Assembly (NCBI GenBank): GCA_051294375.1
Contig: CM119266.1
Coordinates: 20,562,780-20,626,779, forward strand
From: Paraspadella gotoi
Taxonomy: Eukaryota; Chaetognatha
DNA: 64,000 bases
Direction: 5' to 3'
Part shown: piece after piece, positions 24,944-36,476 of the stretch
How the letters are laid out: each line of letters starts with the position of its first letter
Position numbering within the stretch: the stretch's first letter is position 1
Translations under genes and position numbers: made by a program
The notes under the pieces: generated by a model
The model's input: the letters and a program-made list of their open reading frames with translations, nothing else
The model's database searches: none
What the model was told of the DNA's origin: nothing

Positions 24944-25121
24944 CAGAAGACAACACTGACTTCCCTTCCCAAATTGAGTTATTAGATATAATGATTAGTA
25001 AACATTTTTTTTAAGAAAGAAAGTAATATATATTGTTTAAATAATATTGATTAAATACTAAATCCTTCATAAAATATAAAAATATAAAATAGTGAAACAA
25101 GTAATTTGCAAATTTTCATAG
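24944..25121 (+). mobile_element. Dispersed repeat R2, 5'-truncated copy
   Basis: 178 bp matching 50597-50775 from CAGAAGACAACACTGACTTC through to GTGAAACAA...TAATTTGCAAA. In the other locus this forms the 3' end of a 719-bp insertion. Here the upstream part is missing and the 3' end passes directly into a (GAAA)n array. A constant 3' end, variable 5' end and simple-repeat tail are typical of retroposed elements. No reverse transcriptase is present. Confidence 0.7.
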
Positions 25122-25126
25122 AAAAA

Positions 25127-25221
<95 letters not shown>
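25122..25221. repeat. (GAAA)n microsatellite
   Basis: About 24 GAAA units abutting the 3' end of the R2 copy, probably seeded by its tail. Confidence 0.98.
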
Positions 25222-25222
<1 letters not shown>

Positions 25223-25290
25223 CGCACGCGGAATCCCAGGGATGAGACTAATTAGAAAGGTTTCTTGATCGATGGAGGGAATCGTCGTCT

Positions 25291-25459
25291 TTGAGACGCA
25301 ATCGAGAAAAAAAATGGCGGCCGTTGATGAGGATGGCGCTGCAGTCGTCGCCCGCAGAGGGAGTTCCAACCAGGACGCGTTTCCGTGGCGGAGGGAAAAG
25401 CGCAAAAAAAGTGTCACACTGGGGTTTGAAACGCTACAAGGAGTGGCAGTCCGATTCGG
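25291..25459 (+). CDS. Candidate exon with tyrosine-recombinase-like (ZMYM/Crypton-type) peptide
   Basis: One frame ends in the peptide KKVSHWGLKRYKEWQSDSG, immediately followed by a strong splice donor, CGG|GTAAGA, at 25459/25460. The spacing of hydrophobic and Trp residues resembles the start of the core-binding domain in the ZMYM/KCTD1-like/Crypton tyrosine-recombinase family, where an NT(x)5-8(F/Y)xxW pattern is usual. This is pattern recognition only. A competing frame starts at ATG 25314 (MAAVDEDG...), and the true reading frame is unknown. The rest of the protein is not in view downstream, so it may be a decayed fragment. Confidence 0.22.
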
Positions 25460-26130
25460 GTAAGAAGGGGAGAAAACATGATTTTAAGAGCTGGGGCAAA
25501 GACTTAAGGATCTTGGCTTTGTTAAAAAGGAAAAAGGTAATTTGATATGAGAAAAAATGTGGCAACAAAAAGTGAATTTCAAACTGTCGTCTGCTTTTCA
25601 ATCGTGTAAGCAATTATGAAAAAACTTCTTTTTCAGAAAACTGGAATTATTAATTCAATAGTTGTGAGCCAATTTTATTTTTACTCTAGTTTTCCTCGAT
25701 CGAAAAAAAATCAAATTTCTAAAATTCGAAATTCTACCTTTTTTCTTTTTCTTTTTCTTTTTCTTTTTCTTCTTTTTATTTCGATTTACAAAAAGAGATT
25801 TTCGTCCCTCGTCGACGAAAGACGCGAGAATCTTTGTGTGCGGAGATTTTTAACATGAAGAAATATGGAAAACATTTTCATCATCTTTAAAAACGCCAGT
25901 TTTTTTTTTCATCTGATTTGAGTTTTTAAGACGCAGATAAAAAAAAAACTGTTTCACTCCGCGCGTGAAATTGAAGCTGAATTCTGAGGATGTGAAGATG
26001 GCGATCAGGGTTCGAGAGAATTATTACAAGTTGTCAACGATAATCAAGTTACATTCTTACAGATTATATTTTTTGAAACGATTTTTTTTTAATTTTTGAG
26101 AAATTCTTATTATCAATAAGTGTTACAAAG
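25460..26130. other. AT-rich DNA after the candidate exon
   Basis: (TTTTC)n-type tract at 25739-25772. Otherwise nothing recognised. Confidence 0.5.
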
Positions 26131-26216
26131 CCTGTCCAAAGTCAGGGGCAAGATAGCTTATGTATTAAATGAATGGATAATTTTTATATTGGTTGTACCA
26201 ATTTCATATATAAAAG
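26131..26216 (-). repeat. Dispersed repeat R1, inverted core copy
   Basis: Reverse complement of the core seen at 13073-13143 and 51216-51293, with the cleanest version of the end palindrome, ATTGGTTGTACCAAT. The tail region of the longer copies is absent. Confidence 0.75.
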
Positions 26217-26834
26217 ATAACGGAGTCCAAAATTAAATATCTGATTTAAATCAAAGCCTTCCTCATAAATGTTCTGAAATGAGAGCGTCTTTTCTTTTCA
26301 TAGCTAAGAAACTTCATTCTGGTCGTTATGTTAATTGGTTGGACCAGATCGGCGGCCCTTCCTCGATCCTCTTCACTTTTTCTGCGCAATAATTCAATTA
26401 ATTGGATTCGCCTCGATTTCGTCCGCAAATTAAAAAAAAAGATGGCGACCTTCGTTACAATTTAAATCTCTGTCTTTGTTTTTGTCGGTTTTATTGCAAT
26501 TTCTTTGGGTCAAATGAAGTAACTATCTTTTTTTTTAAATTTTACAACTTCGCAACTTCGTACGATAATGGAATAAAAGGCGTCATTGTATCTAAAAATA
26601 GACAAACGTTCTTTTTGACGACGCCACTAAAAACACGAGCAGATGCCGTCTCGACGTCAAGAAAACTCTGTCTGGACACTGGGCGGGGGACGGATAAGGG
26701 GGCGTATGGGTCTTGGGAGAGGGGACGCCGACGGCCGGGAGGTAGGGGGCGTGTCACGCGTCAAGGGGCGGTACGTCTGTAACAGAGACGCGTTTTGCGT
26801 CGCGAGGAGAAGAGAGAAATTGGGGAGAAATGGA
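26217..26834. other. Unique DNA, nothing certain
   Basis: GC content rises from 26660 to 26800 (CGGGGGACGG...). No convincing exon. Confidence 0.45.
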
Positions 26835-26997
26835 AAGGAGGGGTGAAAGAAAAGGAGGGGTGAAAGAGGAGGAGAAGTGAAAGAGAAGGGAGTGAAGAGA
26901 ATGAGGGGTGAAGGAGAAGGATGGGTGAAAGAGAAGGAGGTGTGAAAGAGAGGAGATGAGGAGATGAGGAGATGAAGAGATGAAGAGATGAGGAGAT
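26835..26997 (+). repeat. 17-bp then 8-bp purine minisatellites
   Basis: About seven units of GGAGGGGTGAAAGAGAA (26835-26952), then six units of GAGATGAG/GAGATGAA to 26997. Confidence 0.85.
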
Positions 26998-27536
26998 AAA
27001 CGACATTTCGGAGATGAAGGGACAGAAAAATAAAAGTTGCGGAAGAGACTCTGACGCTGGCGCCGTCTGCGAAGCGAGTCGGCTTCGAGCGACATCACGC
27101 GGAGAGAAGAGGAAAAAGAAAAAAAGAAAGAAAAACAAAAGAGGAATCGAAAACAATCGAGGGAGGACGCTGGCGACGCAGAATGGTGGTGGCGCCCGAA
27201 AAAAAAAAAAACAACTAAAACAGCCTTTGACGAATAGGACGAAAGCGCTATTTTAAATATTACTAAAATAATAATTGTCGTTGTTTATTATTAATATATT
27301 TCATGGCAGAGCGCCCTCGAAAGTTGAAACATCATTGAATAAAGAGATTCGAAAACAAATTTGTGAAATGAGATTTAGCGACGCACGAAGCCCACGTATG
27401 TCGTATAACTTATTGCTTCCGTATGACTGGACATTTTCAACGGGCGGCAAAATCATTCCCTTTGATTTTTAAACTTTTTTTCTTTTTCCATTATCGTTTA
27501 TCCTTTCACTTTGCTTTTATCCCGCTAAAGGATGGC
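26998..27536. other. Unique DNA, nothing recognised
   Basis: CpG-containing DNA around 27045-27110. No gene recognised. Confidence 0.45.
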
Positions 27537-27605
27537 TCTCTCTCTCTCTCTCTCTCACTCTTCTCTTCATCTCTCTCTCTCTCGTCCTCTCCCTCTCTCT
27601 CTCTT
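27537..27605. repeat. (CT)n microsatellite
   Basis: Interrupted CT array, complementary to 27689-27730. Confidence 0.95.
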
Positions 27606-27685
27606 CCTTCAGTTCAGTTGTTTTATCGAATTGTTTAGGTTCAATATGTTCAAAAACCAATTTGTTTATTTTAACTTGTATCGAT

Positions 27686-27688
<3 letters not shown>

Positions 27689-27730
<42 letters not shown>
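27689..27730. repeat. (GA)n microsatellite
   Basis: About 42 bp of GA, opposite in orientation to the CT array 84 bp upstream. Confidence 0.97.
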
Positions 27731-27733
<3 letters not shown>

Positions 27734-27867
27734 TGGAGCCAAAGAGATTCTCGTAACAGGTTCGAAGACGAGGTGAGTGAAATTGAGTGAAATAAAGGAA
27801 ATTTCTTCGGCGTCGATCTGATCTTTTCGCGTTCCTTGAATTTATCGAATTTGAGAAAAAAAAACAA

Positions 27868-28316
27868 AAGATAGAAAGGAAAAGGAAAAGAAAGAAGGGG
27901 AAAAGAAAAGAAAGAAAGGAGAAGGAAAATAAAGAAGGGAAAAGAAAAAGAAAGAAAGGAAAAAGAAAAGAAAGAAGAGAAAAGATAAAGAATGAAGGGA
28001 AAAGGAAAAGAATGAAGGGAAAAGGAAAAGAAAGAAAGGAAAAGGAAAAGAAAGAAGGGAAAAAGAAAAGAAAAAAAGAAAAAGGAAAAGAAAGAAGAGA
28101 AAAGGAAAAGAACGAAGGGAAAAGGAAAAGAAAGAAGGGAAAAGGAAAAGAAAGAAGGGGAAAAAAAGAAAAAAGGAAAAGGAAAATAAAGAAGGGGAAA
28201 GAAAAAGAAAGAAGGGAAAAGGAAAAGAAAGAAGGGAAAAGGAAGAGAAAGAAGAGAAAAGGAAAAGAATAAAGGGAAAAAGAATAGAAAGAAGGGAAAA
28301 GGAAAAGAAAGAAATA
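27868..28316 (+). repeat. 20-bp polypurine minisatellite
   Basis: About 450 bp, nearly all purines. The clearest section is 28081-28160, where AAAGGAAAAGAAAGAAGGGA repeats exactly every 20 bp. The minus-strand frame is a Phe/Leu/Ser repeat and is judged non-coding. Confidence 0.95.
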
Positions 28317-29826
28317 AAAAGTCAAGAATTGTGTTTTATTTTATTTCATTACATTATATTTCCCGTCGCATATAAAATAGTTCATATTTATCTTTCTCAT
28401 GTTCTATCGTATAATATTCAATTATTCATCAAAAATTCACATAAAAAATAAACATAAAATCAAATCGTATTCCTCGTAATCAAACAAAAAAAAATTTATC
28501 GATGTCCGTTTTATTGAATTTTCTACCCCTAATTCTGGATTTCATACTGCCATACGATACATTAAAAATTGTACAGCCAATAATCCATGAGAAATAGACA
28601 TAGAAAGCGGGGAAATTCAAAGAAACGAGGACAAGGAAGAGTGAAAGGCGAAAGACGTTGAAAAGGGAAAAAAAAGGGAAAAGGAAAGGAAATAAAGGTG
28701 CGGTGGTGATTAATGAAATTCATCGGAAAAACTAAAAAGATGAAAAAGGAAATGAGGAGAAAAAAATCCGAAAATAATAAATAACCTTTTTTTTTCATCA
28801 CTATTTTTCCACGTTTATTTTTTCTCCTCGACCGATTCTGTTCCCGGTTGTTTTTTTTTACGCCTGTTTTCATTCAGCAGACGATCTTTGTTCTGAGTCG
28901 ACAGTTCGATTGAATTTCAACGAATCGCGACCAAATTGCGAGGGTGAGCGTTGAACTCGCCTTTGAATCATACGTGCTAAGTTGTTTTTTTTTTCAAACA
29001 ACAGGCTCACATCGCCCCGTTTTAATGTGAAGAGTTGGCGGGTTTTATTCACGATACATTGTCTCATTTTTGTGGGTTTTTAAATTTCCTTTTAGTCGAA
29101 TTGTTTAAAGGGAAGTAAGCTCCACCGCTAAAAGGGTAAGGGGAAAGGATTAGCCTCGAAAAATCCTTGAAAACACGATCGTGGGACCGACTGACAAAAT
29201 GCGCCCTTTTTAAAAAGAAACAAATATTTAAAGAAAAGAAAATAATACGCAGACTTGAAAGATTTTTAATTCCTGCCTGCAGGTTCTTTTAATACGTTTT
29301 GCCTTTTTTTCTCTCGAAGGATATTTTTATTTGCAATTGGAAAAGGGCGACTTGGCAAGAGGTCGTAGGAAAAAGAAACTCGAGACAAAAGAAAACAAAC
29401 GCTAAGAATATAAAACAAAATTTATTTTTTTCAATCGCGTATGTTTAAGAACAATTTCAAGAATACGATCTGTTTGCCGTTCCACTTTGGATCGAGAGGA
29501 AAACGACGAAGTTTTCTTACTTTTTTTCCTGTTTGTTCGGATTTTTTTTTATTCGTTGAGCGAAAAGACTGAATCGCGTCGGAGTTTCATCTCCAGGTGT
29601 CGCTTTACACTCTTTTAACAAAAGACACGTTAAAAAATGTAATTGGGTGTGGCATGTTTGTGTATTTTGGACTGTTTTGAAGTTTTGACAAAAGACCATT
29701 TTTAAAAGATATACTAAACTTAGCTCAGCGTACTTTTTTCTATTTTACGCTCCAAGATTGCAATGAAAATTTAGTAAAAACACAATTATTATCATGATGG
29801 GAACAATGTAAAAAAGACAGAAATAG
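28317..29826. other. AT-rich unique DNA
   Basis: About 1.5 kb with no recognisable gene, repeat or RNA. AT-rich at 28320-28560 and mixed composition after that. Confidence 0.5.
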
Positions 29827-29945
29827 GGAAAGTTTGAGCAAGAGAGAGAAATAAAAAGAGAGAGATGAGAGAGAGAGAGTAGAAGAGAGGAGAGAGAGAG
29901 AGAAGAGAGAAGAGAAGAGAGAGAGAGAGAGAAGAGAGGAAAGGA
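29827..29945. repeat. (GA)n microsatellite
   Basis: Interrupted GA array. Confidence 0.93.
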
Positions 29946-30252
29946 CAGAAAGAAAGAGAGACAGATAATAAAGGATGATTGTGACTCAGCCGCAAATCAG
30001 ACATGCAAATAAGATTTTGATTCCCCCCGTTGGTAAGAAACCACCGTCTTTGGATTCACACTAACTTGATACAAAAGAAAAAATCTTATTTGTTTTGGAT
30101 TTGTATCTCATCAGCCTTTGGGTCGAGTTGTTGTTGTTCATTTCTTTCTGTGTCCCGCGATTCCTATTCGCATCTGGTGCTTTCTCTTCATCGTTTGACG
30201 TTGAAGTGATAATCTATGATTTTTACTTTTATTAATGCGCTATTGTGTGTGG

Positions 30253-30257
30253 CTCTC

Positions 30258-30304
<47 letters not shown>

Positions 30305-30395
30305 TCTTCTCTCCTCTCTCTCTCTCTCTCTCTTCTCTCTCTCCTCTCTCTCTCTCTCTCTCTTCTCTCTGTCTTTCTCTATCTATCTCCCTCAT
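30253..30395. repeat. (CT)n microsatellite
   Basis: About 140 bp of CT in several blocks. Confidence 0.97.
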
Positions 30396-30779
30396 CTCTA
30401 AAACCGCGAACAAGATTGAGGCATCAGGGGAGATGATCAATGTTTGTCGCGATTCCGAGAGACGTGAGAGACTTCAAAGTGATTACAGCCCGCTGCAGAA
30501 AGCCGATATTATTAATTTATTATTATTTTATTATTCTATTATTAATATAGCTTAAAGGTTTAGAACGAATTCAAATTCTCGCGTAAACGTAACGAGTTAT
30601 CAAAATTTGTCTTTGATCGTAATATTAGTGTTTGTTTGTTCTTTGTTTAAAATTCTTAAACATTCTTTTTATGGTCTGTCCTTCCATGGGATGTTGGAAA
30701 GTTGAGTTCGACGCCGCCGCCGCACAGACAATCGGAAAAATTCCTACCACCTCCGTTACCCTTCTTATCGAGTGTACTC

Positions 30780-30832
30780 GCCGCCGCCGCCGCCGATTCC
30801 GCCGATTCCGCCACGCCGCCGCCGCCGCCATC
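30780..30832. repeat. (CCG)n-rich tract
   Basis: CCG triplets with ATT and ACG variants. A smaller block lies at 30709-30722. Confidence 0.85.
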
Positions 30833-30967
30833 ATAATATGTCTAAAGTAATACCTTTTTTTTCGTGTCCGCCATCGAAGGTACGAGTTTCGTCTCGAAGA
30901 ATCGAGATTTCAGAAACCGACGTCGTTCGCATATATATCACCGATAAGATTACAACGAGTGATAGGA

Positions 30968-31034
30968 TCGTCGTCGTCGTATCGTCGTCGTCGACACCGT
31001 CGTCGTCGTCACCGTCGTCGTCATCGTCGTCGCA
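30968..31034. repeat. (CGT)n microsatellite, imperfect
   Basis: GTCGTC runs with ATC, ACC and TCG interruptions. The plus frame is Ser-rich only. Confidence 0.9.
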
Positions 31035-31569
31035 GACGTTCTCTCGATCGCTGAAATCGTTCAACAACCAAATCTAATTCTTTCCGTTTGAAAATTTTCT
31101 ACTTTCCGTTCGAAGCGACACCTGGGTTTTGGATTAACTGGGTGTCGTCTAGCGGAACCGCGCTAATTGCCATTTTAGAATTCTCTACTTTCTTTGTTAA
31201 AAATTTCGAGCTTCTCGAGTAGAAGGGTTTAGTAGTATTATTTCCAGCGATGGCTTTTAGTTTTAGTTAAATTTATATTTATTTTTTTCGTGTACTAAAT
31301 AATAAATGTGGAATACATTATAGAAGCAAAAGTTACGACGGCGACTGAAAAATAAGTTGTTTTCTACTTTAGAATGCAGAGAGGGCCATCGGGACCATAA
31401 AATATTTGAACCAATACAGTAAATACGAAGACAAATGTCTAATTAAGTAAACCCATGATTTAGCACACAGCCATGGCCGCATTTCCATACATGTCTTCAG
31501 CGAAGCACTTTCCTCGGACCAAAAACGATCTTAACTCTGAGATCAGAAGGAATGCGACATCAGAAAGAT
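31035..31569. other. Unique DNA, nothing recognised
   Basis: AT-rich, no gene signal. Confidence 0.5.
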
Positions 31570-31632
31570 GCCGCTGCTGCAGCCGCTGCCGTCGCCGCCG
31601 CCGCCGCCGCAGCCGCCGCCGCCGCCGCCGCC
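31570..31632. repeat. (CCG)n microsatellite
   Basis: CCG/CTG/GCA triplets. The minus-strand and plus-strand frames are Ala- or Arg-rich only. Confidence 0.93.
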
Positions 31633-32260
31633 CAAGGACGAAGCCAAGAACGAAGAAAGAGAGAAAGGGGAACCATAACTCACCGGGGGTATGACGGGCC
31701 ATATGGGGGCGACCGCGGGACGGGTGGGCCAAGAGGCTGTATTCCAGTGGTTAAAAGAAGATATGGGGAATCATAACTCAGCGATGGTCCTACTAAGTGA
31801 GAAAGGGCTGAATGTATGAGCAGAATGTGAAAGCCAAGACCACCACAGTTGTGATGGAATGACAAGGAATTCTGCGAAGAGACGAATGAGAGAATTAATT
31901 ACCAGTTGTGAATCTGGTCAAAGGTTGCAAGGAAACTCGGTGACTCTATGAAGACGCGAAGGCAAGGCGACGACGCTCATTAAAACAATGAAAAGACAAT
32001 TTAAAGCAACGGGCATATAAACAGTGAATTTACTGAGGCTCGGGTCCCGTTGGTGACGTTGTGAAAACAGGAGGGAAGCCAAGAAAGTCGGTGACGACAT
32101 CGAATGTTTGAGAAACGGCTTAATGAGGACCGGACCGACAGACCGACCGACCGCCTCGTTTGCCGCAACGAAATTAATGGAAAAAGATGAAACAAATGCT
32201 GGATGGGAAATGAGGAAGAGAGAAGATTCGACCGGGAGGAGAGAGAGTGAGGATGTACTG
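31633..32260. other. Unique DNA with a short (GACC)n tract
   Basis: GACC/CCGA words at 32131-32153 resemble in miniature the long CCGA array at 51768. No gene recognised. Confidence 0.5.
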
Positions 32261-32310
32261 AGGAGGAGGAGGAGGAGGAGGAGGAGGAGGAAGAGGAAGA
32301 GGAGAAATAG
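32261..32310. repeat. (GAG)n microsatellite
   Basis: About 16 GAG/GAA triplets. Confidence 0.95.
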
Positions 32311-32684
32311 ATGGGATGGAAGAAGGATGAAGAGAAGATGAAAAGAGACAGGAGAGTGATGAACGAGGGAAGGAGGATATGAAGAATGAAAGAAAATGGA
32401 CTCAAGATGTAAAGATGAAAGAGAAGTTGAAGTGATTGACCGACCGAACGAAGATTTTAAGTATCATCAAAAATTAAAAAAAAAACCGAGGAAAGGAAAC
32501 AATTCTAAATCTAAATATAACGATGGGTATGTAAGAAGACGTTTGGCTATGGCGTCAAGTGGTCCGAATCTACCATTCTTATTTTTTATGTTCCCTCGGC
32601 AGCAATGGGCTTGGAACCAAACTTGGGGTTTTTCCACGCTCCTAAAGCGGTTAACGGCCGTCCTCGCGCTTCCATCAGGGTAGA

Positions 32685-32768
32685 TACGTTTGGAGATCGA
32701 TCCCGGAACCTCATGTTCCTGAGCTGATGGTATGACTCAATGAGCCAACGGTTCACGACTGAAGGTAT
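32685..32768 (-). mobile_element. tRNA-derived SINE-like element
   Basis: On the minus strand, an A-box-like GTTGGCTCATTGAGTCATAC (about 32749-32730) is followed, 40 bp on, by a B-box-like GGGATCGATCTCC (32704-32692). The spacing and a CTCA/TGAG anticodon-type stem fit a decayed tRNA head. The GGCTCATTGAGT core is shared with the element at 44141. The 3' boundary is not clear and no target duplication was found. Confidence 0.55.
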
Positions 32769-34377
32769 CACGTTTATAGCCTGGGTGAACTCGTTGCAGT
32801 GCCAGACGGAGGTAGGAAAACAGAAAGGAGGAAAGCGCTAAAGAAAGTAGGAAAGGACAGCGGTGGACGGTGATGGACAAAAGAAACAGAAAAAAAAGAA
32901 GAAAAAGAAGAGAAAAGATCGAAGCGGAAGAAGATTGGTCGCCAAGGAAAGAGAATTTATGCTCGTGACAAAACAAGGAACGTTCCCAATGGTTCACGCC
33001 GAGTTGCCCACGTCGTTCCCGACGTTGTTCTTCTCAATGTTATTGTTGGCTTGTTTTTTTGTTTGTTTTTTTTGTTCTTCGTTCGCTTCTCTGGTTATAC
33101 GCGTTTTTTTTTAAACTAACGAAAGTTCAAGGTTTTCCTCCCATGCTCACTTTAATTCTCTCACGCGTTGATAATCATAGCGACTCCCGTCATTTTCGAA
33201 ACTTGGAATGAAGTTCCTTTTGCTTAGAAACTTGTTCGAAAGAAATGGGTTTTTTTTATGTATTTTTATGTATATCATCGCCGAAATGAAAGAAATGAAA
33301 GGAGAGAAGGAAAGAACGAAAGAAGGGAGAACGTGAGCGGAAAAGATAATAAAGGGGTGAAGAAAATATATAATAAATTGGGGAGAAAGAAAGAAAGAAA
33401 GATTAGGGGTTGAAAGAGAAAAAAGCAAAAAAGCAAAAAAGCAAAAAAGAAAGTTGCCGATCGTAGAGGCGAGGGGCGGGCGCGACAGGGGCGAGGAGCG
33501 GGCACCGAGGGAAGCAGGGCTGCGTCGGGCAAGGAGGAAAACAAACCCGGATTCAAGGTCTTCGGGCATAAAAACAGCTTTTTATGGGCAATACACAACA
33601 ATAATAACCGAGTTATGCTTCTGGACGCGAACGATTCTCGGAACTACTTTCGAGTTGGAAAAATCCAGAGGAGAAAAAAAAAGGTAGTTTTATTCGTTTC
33701 TTGAGAGACGAAAACCGAAAGGTCGGTCCGTCTGTCGGGCCTGTTAAAGCTGATATTAGTGCAAAAGAAAAACTATTTTCCCCGGTTATAAAATCTATAT
33801 AAAAAGTTATAATTAGGTAAGATTAAAAGATGATATCCTTGAACGGCGAGGTTACTGAGAGCGTGACTTACGTAATACGTAATACGTATATATAATATAT
33901 CTAGAAAACAACCTCTTTTTTTACTTAACCGCTCGGTTTTCCTCTTACGTATTATATTATTATTATATTTATCACCGTCTTATTTTTTAGTGAGACGAAT
34001 ATTCACACTGCTAAGTCATCGCAAATCTTCGTGCGCTCTCGCTCGAGGAAAAAAAAAAGCAAAGAGACCATTCAACTATCTGGCTTATTAGCTCGTGTTT
34101 TGAAAAGAATTTATTTGTTTAGCCATTTAGCCCCAAAAGTCGCCTGGGAAACTGAAAGAAATTCGGCGGCTGAAAAAGTTTTCGAAGAAAATGGCGCAAT
34201 TAACTCTTATTAGGTCTTTTATTTGAGAGAGATTGGAAACGCGCGGGAAACGACGATCCTCCCAATTTGAAAAAGGATTTGGATGTGCAATTTTCAGTTT
34301 CCAAACATCTTGATAAGATCTCTAATTTTTAGTCCATTTAAATAATTAAACCGTCGATTCATCATTGTTTATGATTT
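32769..34377. other. Unique DNA, no gene recognised
   Basis: Contains GCAAAAAA repeats at 33425-33450, a GC-rich patch at 33465-33545 and ACGTAATACGTAATACGTAT near 33870. No exon or RNA was recognised. Confidence 0.45.
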
Positions 34378-34658
34378 GGACTCTCTTTTTCAAAAGGAAA
34401 TTTCTGTTCCTGAATCCATGATTTGAATATTATTCTTAATATTTAACCATAATCTGTTAACCAACTTATAGCCAAATCTCTAACTTAATCCTTAGCCCTA
34501 ACCTAATCTTTAACCCTTAATCCCTAACGCTAATCACTAACCTTAATCCTTAATGATTAGTAAACATTAACCCTAACCCCTAACCTAATCTTTAAACCTT
34601 AAAACTAATTTAATTCCTAATTTAAGATGAAATGGGGGGTTCTGGGAAAATAAAGCCC
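34378..34658. mobile_element. Inverted-repeat transposon copy (family T1)
   Basis: The left end GGACTCTCTTTTTCAAAAGG at 34378-34397 mirrors the right end AAGATGAAATGGGGGGTTCT...AAAGCCC ending at 34658. Almost all of the 200-bp interior is a degenerate TAACCCTAATCCTTA-type repeat (34478-34610) with a period near 13 bp. There is no coding capacity. Confidence 0.75.
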
Positions 34659-35154
34659 ATGTTTTTTTTTCCAAAAAGGATTTCTTTACCACGTATCTTG
34701 TCTTGGGTTGGGTTTTACACAACATCTCATTAAATGTGGCGTCTGACATACTGACAACATAAAAAGCGTTTGTTGCGAACGTGACTAGATTAATATTTTT
34801 TTGTGTGTGTATCCTATCTCACGATTTTGTTCCCTAGCTAAGACAAAATTGCCACGAACTCAAATAATTACCAACTAAAATGTTCTCCGTTGAGAGAATT
34901 TCTCTGTTTAACGTTTACAACATCATTAACTTATTTCGGCGACGAGACAAAATTTTTTTTCTTCCCCGGCGGATTTCTGGTTTTCTTGAAATCTTTGTCG
35001 AAGTCGCTTCCCTCTAATCTCATTTTAAAAGCGAACCCATTTTCAAAATCTCCTTCGACTGACAACAAAATCTGAAAGTGCTCTTCCTTCGTCCCTTTCC
35101 CCTCACACGATGTTATACTCGAAAAGCAGTTCTCCTCAAATTTATATATATATC
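34659..35154. other. AT-rich unique DNA
   Basis: Nothing recognised. Confidence 0.5.
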
Positions 35155-35176
35155 TCTCTCTCTCGTCTCTCCTCTT

Positions 35177-35220
<44 letters not shown>

Positions 35221-35242
35221 ATCTCTCTATCTCTCTCTCATC
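35155..35242. repeat. (CT)n microsatellite
   Basis: CT array with interruptions. Confidence 0.95.
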
Positions 35243-36090
35243 AATCTTAGGGACTCGCTTTCGGTTTCCTAAGTGGAAGAATAGAGAGAAAAACCGTCCT
35301 CATGATTGATTGAAGGAAAGATTGAAGAAAGCAACTACAGTCGCCGACATCGTTCTCGAAGCCTTACCTTTCTGAAGGATGAGGAGGAGGAGGAGGAGGA
35401 GGAAGAGTGAAAAAAGAGAAAACCGAAGTGAATAGAAATACCGACAGGTAAGAAAAAAGAGGGCGATGATTCCCTGAAAAATGGCGATTATTTTCCGCGG
35501 AGAACGAGAGGGAAAAGAAGAAAAGAAATAGAGAGAGTGAGAGAGTGAGAGAGTGAGGCGTCCATTTATTGTGCGTGCGGTTTTGGGCTCGCAAAGACGT
35601 CGTACCAAGTAACGTTATTTCAGTACCAAATTTATTATCGTTTGCTTGGTTGTTTAACTTAACATTTATTGCGGAGAGAAAGATGATGATCCTTATTTAC
35701 AGAAAAAAGTTGTTCCGGATTAACTTTTAACTAAAAAAAGCCAAAAAAAGATATTCATGAATCTTATTAAAAATCCGCAGTTCTCTTTCCTCTTAAGAAA
35801 ATTTGTACTATATTCTAAAATACAACTTTATTTACTAGTTGTTTTTTTTTAAGTTAAAAACGGCGTTAATTCATTCGAACGTGCTAATTTTTTTTTTTAT
35901 TTGATATACAATTATGAATAGAATGAAAGAGAAAAAAAAGTAAAAAAGAAAGACGGAGGAGAAATCTTCCTCGTCGTGTACAAAATCGTTGCATCCAAAT
36001 TTAGCCCAAACTCGAGCGACTTTCTTCACCTCTATGTAAATAAAAGCGAAAATGAATCAAAAACAAAAAATGAAAAGGAAAACCCTCGAA
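35243..36090. other. Unique DNA with a short (GAG)n
   Basis: GAG triplets at 35379-35404; A/T-rich 35640-35940. No gene recognised. Confidence 0.5.
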
Positions 36091-36333
36091 CTGGGAGGGA
36101 GAGAGGGGGGAGAGAAGGAGGGGGAGGGAGAGGAGGGAAGGAGGGAGAGAGGGAGGATGGTTTGGGAGGAAGGAAGAAGAGGAGAGGGAAGGGAGAGCAG
36201 GGGCAGGAAGTAGGGGGGGACGAGGGAAGGGAGTGAGGAGGGAATGGAGAGAGAGAGAGAGAGACGAGAGAGAGAGAGAAGAGAGAAGAGAGAAGAGAGA
36301 GAGAAGGAGAGAGCAATAGAGAGAAAGAGATGA

Positions 36334-36364
<31 letters not shown>

Positions 36365-36440
36365 TAGAGGAGAGAGGAGAGGAGAGAAGAGAGAAGAGAG
36401 AGAGAGAGAGAGGAGAGAGGAGAGAGAGAGAGAGAGGAAG

Positions 36441-36476
<36 letters not shown>

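Noticed and set aside
27666-28325. 219-residue minus-strand Phe/Leu/Ser frame
   Set aside because: Direct translation of the 20-bp polypurine minisatellite; no signal outside it.
32396-32683. 95-residue plus-strand frame near the SINE
   Set aside because: Its end overlaps the SINE boundary and its start is A-rich; no motif and no splice pair.
34478-34610. True telomere or subtelomere signal
   Set aside because: The TAACCCTAA-like words are degenerate, internal, in both orientations across the window and enclosed by transposon ends.
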